NCBI GenBank assembly: GCA_951799445.1
Contig: OX637287.1
Span: forward strand, 46,219,724 to 46,283,723
Direction of reading: 5' to 3'
Length of the DNA stretch: 64,000 bases
Source: Pseudisothecium myosuroides
Taxonomy: Eukaryota; Streptophyta; Bryopsida; Hypnales; Lembophyllaceae
Shown: one piece after another, positions 37,022 through 48,570 of the stretch
Position numbering within the stretch: the stretch's first letter is position 1
How the letters are laid out: each line of letters begins with the position of its first letter
The notes under the pieces: model-generated
Told to the model about the DNA's origin: nothing
The model's input: only the letters and a program-made list of their open reading frames with translations
Database searches by the model: none
Made by a program: the position numbers and the translations under genes

Positions 37022-37415
37022 GTCGTTTGGGGGAGGGCAGAGCCAGTGACTGCTACTGAATGTTATGGTCAGTTCCATTTTTTCTTGCTAGAAACTCTCA
37101 TCTGCTCTTGTAAGGCAGTTTCACATGCTCTTGTTCAGCCCTGAAGGATTGAGGCCGGATTCGTGGTCTGCAAACGACTAATTTGACTCTGACATTATTG
37201 TAAAGAATTGTAATTGAGACGGAGTCAAATTTTAAGTCCCCTGGACTATCATTGTAAGAACAGGACACAGTTGGTCCAAAATGAATGAAATTGAACAAAA
37301 GGGAGTCCTTACATTACCTACTCGAAGCTGCTTTCTAGAAAACACTGTGAGACCTAGTTTGGGCCTCTTACTCCTGTACGGGTTAAGTTTCTTTTGACTA
37401 TCTGGGTTGATATTG

Positions 37416-37683
37416 ACATTACACTAAACCCTCCATTCAAAGTGGGACCAGCAGGGTGAACTTTGTGTTTTCCAGGTGTGAAAGTAAAAAAAAAACTATT
37501 TTGAGTCGTGTCTAGGGTGTTGTAGACCTCCCCTAGTTAATTTGGGGACCTCTGATTGCAAATATGAATTCAAAATTTGCAAAAGAAATTGTATGTGGCA
37601 AATAAAAAATTCCTGCGTTTTCCTAGGGGTAAATCAGGCCCGCAACTGAAGGCCCACTTCAAATGGAGGATTTAGTGTCCTCC
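37416..37683. mobile_element. MITE, copy 2 (268 bp) with 9-bp duplication
   Basis: Flanked by TTGATATTG at 37407-37415 and 37684-37692. The ends are ACACTAAACCCTCCATTCAA and the inverted AAATGGAGGATTTAGTGTCC. A 9-bp duplication fits Mutator-like or hAT-like elements (8-9 bp); the class is inference. The interior is shared with 35482-35733. Confidence 0.72.
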
Positions 37684-38204
37684 TTGATATTGAGCTTCAT
37701 TGCCTCGTCTCCTGTGCCTTAACACAATATTCATTAAAGTGGCATTTTTCCAACTGCGAGAAATGGGATGCACAAATGACTATTCTTTGCATTACTGGCA
37801 CAGTTCTTGATTCACGCTTTTCCATTAACCTCAATTTGCCGATTCAATGTAAATTCTCTTGTTTGTGTTATTGTTTCAGTTCCTCTTTTTTGTGGCCAGA
37901 TTTTTGTTTCTACTTTACTTGATGTGAAGGAATTGGAGAGCAGAAGCAGAGGCAAAGTTTTCCAGCATGGTACTGCGGTATAGAGCCCCACCAATGCACC
38001 TCAGAATGCTAGCGCCTCGGTAGAAGCAAGAAACCCAAGTCGGGCAGAGGAGCATGTAGGGGCAAATCCAGCCCTGCATCCCTTGAGAGCACAGACCCCT
38101 CTCAAAGACAAGAACCGTAAAGTTTTCTTTGGACTTTTGGATAAACTGGCCAACATGAATTCTACACAAGTCATCACTTACGATTGCCGGGAAGCAAGAC
38201 TCCT

Positions 38205-38478
38205 AAGGTGGGTACACCCAAAACCGCCACTTTTTGCTTCTGAGCCTATTTACTATTATTAGACTGGTCAGATTTTCATATGTGCTTGTTGGCAACTGAA
38301 AGGAGGTTTCAATGCACCAGAGAACGTGGCATTTGGATACTGTATGCAAAAGTTATTAAGGGACAAAGTTTGGTTCTAAAAGCGTTTCTTCTACATAGGT
38401 ACAGAACTGATTTTGGAGATGTACACACAATAAAGATGGTGGTTTAAGGTCAGTGGCACATTTGGGTGTACCTACCTT
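38205..38478. mobile_element. MITE (274 bp) with ACTCCT duplication
   Basis: The left end AAGGTGGGTACACCCAAA and the right end TTTGGGTGTACCTACCTT are inverted repeats with one mismatch. ACTCCT flanks both sides (38199-38204 and 38479-38484). No coding capacity. Confidence 0.75.
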
Positions 38479-39270
38479 ACTCCTACTCGAGTTGAATGAG
38501 TTTTCTGGAGTTCTCATGCATTTGGAATCCTCTGTGTAAGCAATGTCAAGGATATACTAAATTTGCCAATAACCTTATCTTGTCTCCTGTGTTAGCAATG
38601 CTTATTCTTATATGAGGCCACTTGGCTGGCCTTCAATTAGCAAGTGGTGAAAGGAAGGAGGTTCAGAAACTACACATGTCAGGGCTGATCCGCCTTTTTC
38701 ATGTATTTCCTTGGATGGGAATATTTTCAGCTCATGTTTAGACAAAGAGAAATAGACGAAGAATCTAACACAAGTGGTTTTGTATTTTTCGAAGCATTTT
38801 TGAATTATTTATGAATTTTCAATTGTGGTCCCTATTTATAACCCTAGGTCTTCCATAAACTATTCACTTGCAATCCTACAGATTTTTGGAGAAAGCAAGG
38901 AGAATGATTGGCTCTTGCAAATAATATTGTTTTTTTTTCCTTGATTCATTCAATGACTATAGAGGTCAATTTTAGAACCACCTCATGTCCATTTTACAGC
39001 CATTTATAGGAGTAGTTCTTAATGCCCATGCAATTTTAAAGCCTCCTACTTTATAATGTCTTAGCTGAATGTCTATGGCCACTGTTCTTTGTTTGGAAAT
39101 GCAGTTAAATGCTCCCCCATAATAGTGGGATCTATAGGCACTTTTGAATGATTTCATACATGGTGATAAATATTTGGTCTCAACAACCTTTAGCTCTTGT
39201 AACCCAAGTGATCTCTCAACAGATCTATACACCTCCAAGAATAGACACACTGCCCAATATTTCAGAATGT

Positions 39271-39509
39271 TTAACCCTTTATGTAATAAGAAGCCCAAAT
39301 TGGGCCTCATATTTTTTTAAGCAATTTTGAAGAGTTTATATGGGGATTTTTATTTCTTTTGATAATTTTTTATTTAAACCAATGCATGAAATGTTCTTCA
39401 CTCAAGCTAATGATATAGTAAAATTTTCCATTTAGATTATACTTTCTACAATACAATCAATCAAAGTCCGCAACTTAAAATCATGAATTCTTAGTACGTA
39501 AAGGGTTAA
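39271..39509. mobile_element. Short TTAA-flanked element (239 bp), second family
   Basis: TTAACCCTTTATGTAATAAG at the left pairs with the inverted CTTAGTACGTAAAGGGTTAA at the right (about 20 of 22 bases). The CCCTTT terminus after TTAA is reminiscent of animal piggyBac MITEs. Some of the left flank also resembles 37990-38045, which leaves doubt about the boundary. Confidence 0.55.
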
Positions 39510-40548
39510 TACTGTAGTATCCTTTACCATGTGACGTGTAGGTGAGTGCAATGGCAAAGTCATTTTGGTGCGGCCCCTTGTTGCCAGTGTGCTCACAAGA
39601 TTTGCTGCTTCATGTCTTGATTCTGCTATCCACACCATCAACTGCAAGCTGTTTTAGTGGTAGTCACCAAGTCTTCTAAGAGTGTTCGATGCTCCATCAC
39701 CCAGGTATTAGAGCATCACAACTGTTTCACAAAACAAAAGTTCAACACGGTGGTTACTGAGCCCGGAAGAAGTGTCGCACCCCACTGCAGACTCAAAAAA
39801 TGGTTTGGCACGGCATCTTCCCGTGCCATTTCTTGTTGTACTCAGCTACTATTCTATGATATCCTTGATGAATAGCTGTGAGCTTTTTGTCCAGACAGCC
39901 CACCAACACAACACGGGCATGAACAATAGCTGATGCCGTGATGCCATGGCATGAAAGCGTGGGGACCAACATCACACCGGGTGTAAAAGCTTTTCGTCAA
40001 CACCGCAGAGCTACAGTGCTAAGTTTGATTCCATGCAAAGTGGTGGCAATGCTCTTATCCAATTTTCCTTGCGTTTCTTGTCCCAGTTTCAAATGAAGTG
40101 CACCGACAGGCTGATGATTGAACTTCTGAATTTTCCATTAGAAAAAACAAACTGCCCTTGAACCGCTGTGACATAGCAGATCAAAAGGGTGTTATGAGAG
40201 ATGTTATGCCCTTGTGAAAATGTGCAGGACCAAGGATTCCTGGCTTGAAAACGATTGATTTGATCAAAGAAATTGTGAAAAGTATTCCATATATTAGTAA
40301 TTCTTGGAAAAAGAAATTGCTCTAAAGGTTTCTAAAACAAAGCAAAAGCTTATTTACTTTTACATTAATGGAAAAGTAAAAGTCAACTAAGTTTGGTAGG
40401 AAGGGATATGTATAAAAGAACTTCAAGGCAAAAAGAAGCATGTTGCCTTGTCTCTTGCTATATGTTGAATACTTCATTACTTTTATACAAAAATCAAGCT
40501 TAGATTGATAAAATAAATTCTAAAATTAAGTGATTATTGATCAAGCAT
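39510..40548. other. Intergenic DNA, moderately GC-rich at first
   Basis: 39510-40000 has gene-like composition but all frames are short and broken, and no domain was recognised. After that the DNA is AT-rich. Confidence 0.4.
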
Positions 40549-41074
40549 AGGATCAAGAAATAATTGCACCAAATTCTTGCATTGAAGTAGCAAGTCTAAA
40601 CACAACCATAGACCAAACCTTTGCAATTCTTGCACCCATCCAAAGTCTTAACGAGCAATTTACAAGTTTGCGTGACCATGAAAGTTCACAAGTAGGCATG
40701 CAAGTGAATACACACATTTTTCTTTGGCAATTGAAGCCCCCAATAGAAAACTTAGAGGTTGCAAAAACAACAAACAAAGACAAGGTAGACAAATATTTCC
40801 TTGTCTTTGATTTGAATGGAACCTTGTTGAAACACGTCAAGGAACATGGTTGTATTGAGATGAAGAACCAATACTGTATGCGGCCAAAACTTAGAGAATT
40901 CCTCATATTTTGTTTGAATAATTTTGAAGTGGCATTCTCGACTTGTTCATTCTTGGAAGATGCACTAAAGATCATAGATGCTATGAAAAAGGAATGTAAT
41001 CTTCCAATGCGAAGCGATAGTAGTTGTTTAGTAGGAAAGATTGCAATGTGTCAAATTATAAAGATTTTGGTATT

Positions 41075-42912
41075 CTAACCCTAAAGGACTGAGGCCTTTT
41101 TTCTGCCAAAAAACATTGAAAACTGCCATTTCTGTAGCAAAGAGTTGAAAAAAATTTAAATTGTTTTTTCCAAATCTAATCGTAGGATCTTACACCTAAT
41201 TAGTATGAGAGTGTGTGGAAAAAATTTCAGAATTTTTGACCGCACCGATTGCAAGATATTTGTGGTTAACCCCTCAAGGACTAAGAGGACACAATGTGTC
41301 CTCTTCAAATTTTCAATGGCAAATTCTCGGTTGGATGAAACAAATCTCAATATTTTATAAATTAGGAACTTGTAGAGCAATAAGTTTATAAACTTGTTGC
41401 ACTTTCTGATTTTCAAATTTTCAATGTGAGAAGTGTTTAAAAAATTGTTTAGAAAATGTAGTCTAATCAAAAAATAGGAGCAAACATAGTTTTTTTACAA
41501 TGAAAGAAATAGTAGGTATGGAAAAAACATATTCTTGGACATTTCTAGTCATTATTCTTCACAAATAAAATGGTTCTAGAGAAAATAAATTCAAATTTAT
41601 ATTTTTAGCAATTTTTTAAAATACAAGGTTCAATTTGGTGCAATTAAGAATACAAAAATAATTAGAATGATTCCAATTTTTTTAAAGATGTTCCAAACAA
41701 TATTCTAATAATATCAGTTACTAAATTTCAAAATTTGACACATATGTAAATTTTTATAAGTTTTGTAGGATCCAATTGGGTCAGTTTTGGCTTTGTACTC
41801 CTTTTGTTTGAAAATGTCTACAAAATTGAGAGAGTTTTTTATTTCTCATTTTTTAGAATTAAAAAATATTACACTTGCCTTAGATTCCAATACAATTTTT
41901 TTTTGGAGGAAAAAAAACATTATTCATCTTCTTAGAGTTTTTCTTCCCCAAAAGCTGCGTTTTTTGCCTATAAAGTTCATCATCCAAAATTGTTATAATC
42001 TAAAAATCCAACCGTCAATATTTTCTACAATTAATTCCATGCATACTAGACAAAGTAGTCTTTACTTTTGTACGGTTAAAATTAAAAATTTCAAGCACAT
42101 CCATGTGCAAAAAAACATCAAAGCGGGAAGATTCATTGAAAACCTCCTTTGTCAAAACCGTGTTAGGCCTTGAGGGGTTAAAGTGGAAAAACAAGCTTTT
42201 CAGCACATTGCAAGACTGGAATTTTTGACTTTGAACATTTTTAACTTAAAATTTTTGCACTACAAATATTGAGCTTTAAATGCTTATAGTGGAAAACTGA
42301 GTTGAGAGTCTAGTAAAAAAAAAGAAATTAAAAAAAACTCAATTTTCATTCTTAAAAAAATTGTTAAGTAGAAGTAGGTATGAGATAGAAGGAAAATCTA
42401 AAATATTCATATATTTTAGATGGAATTAAAGTGCACTAATCCCAATGGTGAGATTTTTCTAGCATGTAAATTAAACCATGCAAAAAAAAATTGAAAAAAT
42501 TTGAAAAATTGCATTCAAAAATGAATCCCACAAGTTATTTTTTTCAAGAAGATGCTCTAACTGCCCGAAAAACAAGAATGTCCATAACTTCCTCATAAAA
42601 AATCCAAATGAAATGAATCAAAGCTTCCCACATAGACAAAAATATAATCTATGAGAAAAAAAAATTCAAAAATTCAAAAAAAAAAATTTGCAAATTTTTT
42701 TTTGCTGCCCCCTTTCCCTTGTTTTGAGCTTATTTGGTCATAACTTTTTTTCCCGGGCACCGATTGTGAAAAAAAATTATATTCCCATGAAGCTAATCAA
42801 CTTTTCTACCTCCAAAAAAAGTTTCAAAAAATCAGGAGAAAATTTCAGCCCGTAGATACCTGCCCAAAAACGCATTTGTCCCTCGAGGGGACAATGGTCC
42901 TTTAGGGGCTAA
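41075..42912. mobile_element. TTAA-family element, copy F (outer), inserted at CTAA
   Basis: Left end CTAACCCTAAAGGACTGAGG, right end GGTCCTTTAGGGGCTAA. CTAA lies on both sides (41075-41078 and 42909-42912), so the target duplication appears to be CTAA rather than TTAA. Without its own insertion (41266-42181) it is about 0.92 kb and matches 43671-44597 along its length. Confidence 0.85.
41266..42181. mobile_element. TTAA-flanked element nested in copy F (916 bp), distinct subfamily
   Basis: Starts TTAACCCCTCAAGGACTAAG and ends TTAGGCCTTGAGGGGTTAA. It has its own subterminal palindrome (GAGGACACAATGTGTCCTC) and an interior unlike the other subfamilies. It interrupts copy F at the TTAA found uninterrupted in other copies (GCGTTTAAAGTGG), which gives a direct empty-site comparison. 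Confidence 0.9.
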
Positions 42913-43670
42913 AGAAAGGAATCTTTTTTAAAACCTTGTATAGTATCTTCAAGGAGAACAAGTTAGGAAGCGGGTCAACATGTTTAAACACACTTTTAAT
43001 TGATAACAACCCTACAAAAAAACTTCTTGAATGATCCATTTAATGTGATACATCCTGAAAAGTTCCGAATCACTAGTATTGAAAGTATTGATGAATCATC
43101 TCCATATTTGACTACCGTTTTGCAATCATATCTCCAAAAATTGAAAGACTCAAGGGACATGTCCATCCCTGCATTTTGTGAGCAATTTCATTTTGGTAAT
43201 GATCGTTGGGATCATATTAACCCAAAGACAAACTTATATCTTGAGCTTAAAAAGAGCTCAATTGCTATAGAATCCTGGAAACAAATGTTGACAAATCCAT
43301 TGACAACAAATAGAATAAAAAGTAGTCAAATATCCATTTTGAGATTGGAAATACACTCTTAGAAATCTTTAGAATTTCAAGTTTATGTTTGAAACATATT
43401 GAAATAATTTTTGATTTGGACAAGAAATTGTTCTTTGTAATTTTAATATAAAATAAATGGGTTTTTAAAGAATTCTTTACATTTACAATATGAAAGTTTG
43501 AACTTTCTCCCTTTCTCCTTTTTAAGAATCCACTCTGTTTATATCTAATTAGTTATCTTCTATGCCAATTACCAGTTATGATGTTAAAAACCAAGCAATC
43601 ATAAGTTTAGATGTCAAGGAATGTTGAAATTAAATTTTTTTATTATATAAAGCCTTTATTTCAAACTTCA

Positions 43671-44597
43671 TTAACCCCTAAAGGCCCAAGGTCTTTTTTC
43701 TGCCAAAAAACACTGAAAACTGCCATTTCTATAGCAAAAAGAAAAAAAAAAATTAAAATTGTTTTTTTTTTCACATCTAACCGTAGGATCTTACAACTAA
43801 TTGGTATGAGAATGTGTGGAAAAAATTTCAGAATTTTTGACCGCACAGATTGCAAGATATCTGCGTTTAAAGTGGAAAAAACAAGTTTTTCAGCACATTG
43901 CGGGACCAGATTTTTTGTCTTTAAACATTTTTAACTTAAAATTTTTGCACTACAGCCTTTTTGAGCTTTAAATCTTTATAGTGGAGAATTGAGTTGAGAG
44001 TCTAGGAAAAAAAAAGAAACTCAAAAAAACTTAATTTTCATCCTTAAAAAAATTGTTAAGTAGAAGTAGGTACGAGATAGAAGGAAAATCTAAAATATTC
44101 ATATCTCTTAGATGGAATTAAAATGCACTAATTCCAATGGTGAGATTGTTCTATCAAGTAAACTAAACCATGCCAAAAATAAAAATTTGAAAAATTTGAA
44201 AAATTGCATTCAGAAATGTGTCCTACAAGTTATTTTTTTCAAGAAGAACAAGAATGTCCATAACTTTCTCATAACATATCCAAATGAAATGAATCAAAGC
44301 TTTCTAGATAGGCAAAAATATAATCTATCAGAAAAAAAATATCAAAAAAAAAAATTCAAATTTTTGTCCATTTTTTTTCTGCTGCCCGAGCTGCCCGCAG
44401 TCCCCTGTTTTGAGCTTATTTGGTCATAACTTTTTTTCCCTGGCATCAATTAAGAAAAAAATTATATTCCCACAAAGCTTATCAGTTTTTCTATCTCCAA
44501 AAAAAATTTCAAAAAATCAGAATACAATTTCAGCCTGTAGGTACCTGCCCGAAAACGCATTTGTCCCCCGAAGGGACAACGGGCTTTTAGGGGTTAA
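43671..44597. mobile_element. TTAA-flanked element, copy H (927 bp)
   Basis: Left end TTAACCCCTAAAGGCCCAAG, right end CGGGCTTTTAGGGGTTAA. A full-length copy that serves as an empty-site reference, with GCGTTTAAAGTGG intact at about 43862-43874. The subterminal palindrome (GTCCCCCGAAGGGAC) is kept. A 105-codon frame inside begins at a chance start and is not conserved as protein. Confidence 0.85.
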
Positions 44598-44787
44598 ATA
44601 TTTTTGGGTTCTCAGCACCGCCATATGACTAATAGGTCAATGAAAAATTGTACTATTTTAGATTCATTCATGAAATTCTAATTTTTTTTTCTTTGAACTC
44701 TAATTTGGAATAAAATTCATGTGAATTTATCATGGTTTAGACAAATAATAATTTATTTTAATTTTTGACTTTTATTTCCATATTAGT

Positions 44788-46522
44788 TTAACCCCTAGAG
44801 TTCTAAGGCTATTTTGCTTGGCAAAAAACACTGAAAATTGCCATTTTTAATGCAAACAACAAAAAATTCAAAACTCGTTTCTTTTGCATATCCAAAAACA
44901 AGATCTTCTACTAAACTAGTATTAAAATGTGTGGAAGAAATTTCAAAAACTTTGACCATATTGATCACAAGACATAAGCGTTTAACCCCTAAAGGACTGG
45001 CATGCGTTTTTTGGCTGTATAGAAATTTTGGGCAGGTACATGTGACTAGAGATTTCTAAGCTGAACTTTTAATAGAAGTTGGGCGCGAGGAATATCTTTC
45101 ATATGCACTAAATTTCATGACATTTGGAAATAGGAGTCAAAAGTTATGGCCAAATATATATTTTTTTTCATAACTGGACAGTCCGGGCAGATAAAAAAAA
45201 TCACTTTTTTCAAAAATAAAAATTTGAAATTGGTTTTCTAGAGTTGTATATACGTGGAAAGCTTCAAATCATTTCATTTCATCCAATGAGTCAAAAGTTA
45301 TGAGGGTTTTGAGTTTGCTGGCAATTATGGATTCTCTACTCTAAAATAAACTTTAAAGTTGTTTATTTAACTCAATTTTTTAAGTTTTTTGGGAAAAAAA
45401 AAATCGTAGAATGAAGGTTGTTTATTACAACATTACAACCATTGGGATTGACATTTTTCAATTTCATAATTAAATTCTTAACAATTTAGTATTTTGGATC
45501 ATTCTCTACTTCTTTCTACTTACTATTTTTTTTGTATATGTTATACAATTTCAAATGATTTGAAAATTTTTAAGCATGTAGCCAACTTGTTTAGGAAAAA
45601 TAATTCAAAGAATCACCACCATTTTTGACATTTTTTCATACAAATGTGACCTTGTGAAGTGCAGCTGCCCTATTTTTTGCATGGACAAATAAAGGATTTT
45701 TGCCAATTCAAATGCTAATATCTTCCAATCTGCATTTTGGAAAATTTTGAAATTTTTTCGACATCTTCTAAAACTAGTTTACTATAAGATCCTACAATTA
45801 TATGTGTCAAAAATTTGGTACTTCTACTAAAAATGGCAATTTTTGAGTGTTTTCAATGAAAACATAGTCATAGAACTTTAGGGGCTAAAGTGAATAAAAT
45901 AAGTGTTTTTGCTCCTAGTTTGACTAGATTATAAGGCTTTGAATCCTCTTAATGTAAAGTTTTTGTGCTATAGCTTGTGAATTAATCTTTTTTTAATTTT
46001 GAATAATTGATTTGAGGGTTTGGGAAAAATCCCCCCACCTCAATCTTCAAATTAAAAAGTCAACATGAGAAGAAGGAAGAATTAAATTGTTGATAGCTCT
46101 AAGATGGAAATGATTAATTGTTTTAGAAAGCAAACTAAACCATGTGCAATTTTTTTTGAATTTTTGAAAAAATTGAGTTCATAAATGGAATATCCAATAC
46201 ATTTTTTTCTTCAAGAATTGCTAAAAGTGCTCGCAAAACAAAGAACTTCATTACTTCACATCAATTATCAAATGGAATGAATCAAGTCTTTCTATATAGA
46301 CAAAAATGTAATCTACAATAAATAAATAAAATATAAAATTATTTAAATATTTTATAGTTTCTTTTGTTGCCCGCCCTTGCTTGTGTTTTTGGCTAATTGT
46401 GGCATAACTTTTGCTCCCAAGCATCATTGAAATAAAAAAATATTCCTACAAAGTTAATTAGTTTTCCTATCTCACAAAAAATTCAAACAATTTTGCCAAA
46501 AATTGAGATCATAGGTGCCTAC
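44788..46522. mobile_element. TTAA-family element, copy I (outer, right end lost)
   Basis: Left end TTAACCCCTAGAGTTCTAAG. It is interrupted by copy J at 44982-45888, resumes with the blocks 'TTTGGGAAAAATCC' and 'TTGTTGATAGCTCTAAGATGG', and stops at 46522, about 65 bases short of its expected right end, where an LTR-like element begins. Confidence 0.75.
44982..45888. mobile_element. TTAA-flanked element, copy J, nested in copy I (907 bp)
   Basis: Left TTAACCCCTAAAGGACTGGC, right CATAGAACTTTAGGGGCTAA (the right target copy is now CTAA). It belongs to the subfamily of 23248-24182 in opposite orientation. It sits at the same internal TTAA of its host as the nested element at 41266. Confidence 0.82.
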
Positions 46523-46840
46523 TATGAGCGCTTATTTACCCACCTTTGGTAAATAATTGAGCACAACTAGGCTCTTGATAATTTCGGTTTGATTTTATCT
46601 ATGGGCGTTTAGCGTCAATCCATTGTGCCTTCCAAGCAATGGATTTTTTCTACATTCCTAAACATTCACAACTTTTGGAAAGAAAACAAAGAAACCTAAT
46701 TCGAATTACAACGACTTCCCTAACTAATTCAAAGCTAAGAAGTCACGGTGGTTTTGAAAGTGAGATGGTTATAGTCTAAATTTAGCTACTCCAAGTGTTA
46801 GGGCATCCCATGCCGTTTGCAAAAACATAACACACCACCC

Positions 46841-47467
46841 TAGGGCGATGGTCGGCTTGAGGTACCCAAAAAAGCCGTCTTAACTATAATGTAGTTTACC
46901 ACACTGTGTCAAACAACTTCATTTTTTAAATGTAATAAATTATGGTTTTGCAAAATGTGGTTTAAGATGCCTATACCTGTAAAGTATCATGAAAAAAAAT
47001 TCAGCACAAAAAAAGAATTTTACAAATTTTTAATGAATTTTATAGTTGAAAAAATAGGTGTTGTCCTGGACACATAAAATCCTCAAAAACAAGCATTTGG
47101 AATATCAAATAATTTTTTCTTAATATCATTTTTGGAGGAGACTTATATAAAGTGGTCTAATACATAAAATAATTTTTTTTATGTATAAATTTTTAAAGAA
47201 TTGTGCACTATAAAGCTTGCAATTCCCAAAATTCAGCGATTTTTTTCACACCTATGAAAAAATTCACAAATTTAATTATTTTTCTTAAAAATCGGTAGGA
47301 ATATACATCTTGATCATATTGAGGTGCAAAATTTTATTTTTTTATTTTTAGGGTCTTTTTACTTGATCAAAATGAACAAATTAGACAAACTTTGGAGGCT
47401 TGAAACAAAAATATCCTAATTAGTGTGTCTAAAGTGGGATACCCCAAGCCGACCGCTCCCCCCTATC
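46841..47467. mobile_element. Possible MITE (~627 bp)
   Basis: TAGGGCGATGGTCGGCTTGA then GGTACCC at the left pairs with GGGATACCCCAAGCCGACC and GCTCCCCCCTA at the right, an imperfect inverted repeat of about 28 bases. The segment has no counterpart in the other two LTR-like copies. No clear target duplication. Confidence 0.5.
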
Positions 47468-48570
47468 CGACCTTCTTAGCAAAAGATATCAATGGATGAA
47501 ATTTAGCCTTTAAGAGGCTATCTAAACTTCATCCACCTTCTTAGATTTGTTTCCTGTTTGAATTGACTTTGGATATTTAACTCTGGTTCTAAATTATTGG
47601 ACTCTACTTAAGTTCCAAGCTTGAGTGGAATTGGGTTAATTTAAGTTGACTTCATCCATTCCCTAACCTAAACTTCATCCTTAATTTTCTTCTAGGTTTT
47701 TTTTATCTTTTTACTAAGTTTGTATCAATTTTGGGTTGCTTTGAGTGCCTACTTCATGTTTCTATTCCTAATTTCTCCCTTATTTGAAATTTAGTTTGGT
47801 CTAAAGACTCTAAACCACTCCTTCATTGTTCCTTGGTGTGCTGAATGGTTTTTAATTAGTTGTTATTTTTAGAGTTTTATGTTTGTTCCTTAAAGATGTT
47901 GATTTAAGCTTTCCAAAATCGTCTCTAACTTGACATTTGACTTTTCCTATCAAAAGTTATTGATGGATGAAGTTTGACCCCTAATTGGTGTTTAAAACTT
48001 CATCCACTAATTACTGCTAACCCTAATTCCAAAACTAACTTCTAATTCTTCTTTTGGGTTCTAGATTATTTTTGTTTACTAATTTCCTGATTTTGTCCCT
48101 TTTTTTGTTATTCCAAAGTGTTTTTTATCCAATCTAATTACCAAACTTCATATGTCTATGTCTTCTTAATATAAACTCCAAATCCTGTGTATCTTATGTT
48201 TTTGAAAACCTCCAAATCTCTGCTCTAGGATTTTATTTTCAAATTTGACTAGACTTTGCTTCCTAAAGTCCTAACTTATGCCTAGGCCTCGGCCCTAACT
48301 AGCAATTGTTAATCGTGGAAATTAAAATGGAAAGGAAGGGTTTAGAATCCTACCTTGTACTATAGATCTCGTATTAGGTCGCTGAGGTTCCATTCTTGCG
48401 CCATTTTGCTTGCCCTCTTGTTCCTTGAAAAATTTGCCAATTTGTATTATAGAGATTTGACTTCAATTGTAATTCCCAGCCTAGCTATTTCCTTTCTTTT
48501 TCTTTCTATCTTTCCCTTCTATACTATTCTCTTACGCCAACTTAATGTCTACCAACCACCCTTCTAACAA

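Larger units (their letters stand above)
40549..43362 (+). pseudogene. FCP1/NIF-type HAD phosphatase pseudogene, split by a transposon
   Basis: The 5' part (to 41074) encodes a helical leader, then YFLVFDLNGTLLKHV and RPKLREFLIFCLNNFEVAFS, the start of the FCP1/SCP (NLI-interacting factor) phosphatase domain. The 3' part (from 42913) encodes the end of the domain: 'NTLLIDNNPTK', then 'DPFNVIHPEKF' and an acidic/aromatic tail ending at 43362. The catalytic DxDx(T/V) motif reads DLNGT, so the second Asp is Asn, a change known in some plant members. Two one-base frame changes (near 41050 and in the A7 run near 43017) and the insertion of 41075-42912 break it. Removing the insertion and one CTAA gives an open frame through the join, so the target was exon sequence. 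The start may be an exon edge (ATAG|GATCAAG at 40548). The known family acts on phosphoproteins such as the RNA polymerase II tail. Confidence 0.75.

Noticed and set aside
42000..42200. Apparent separate small gene in the element nested at 41266
   Set aside because: The frames are chance runs through AT-rich DNA ending at the inverted repeat; no transposase motif.
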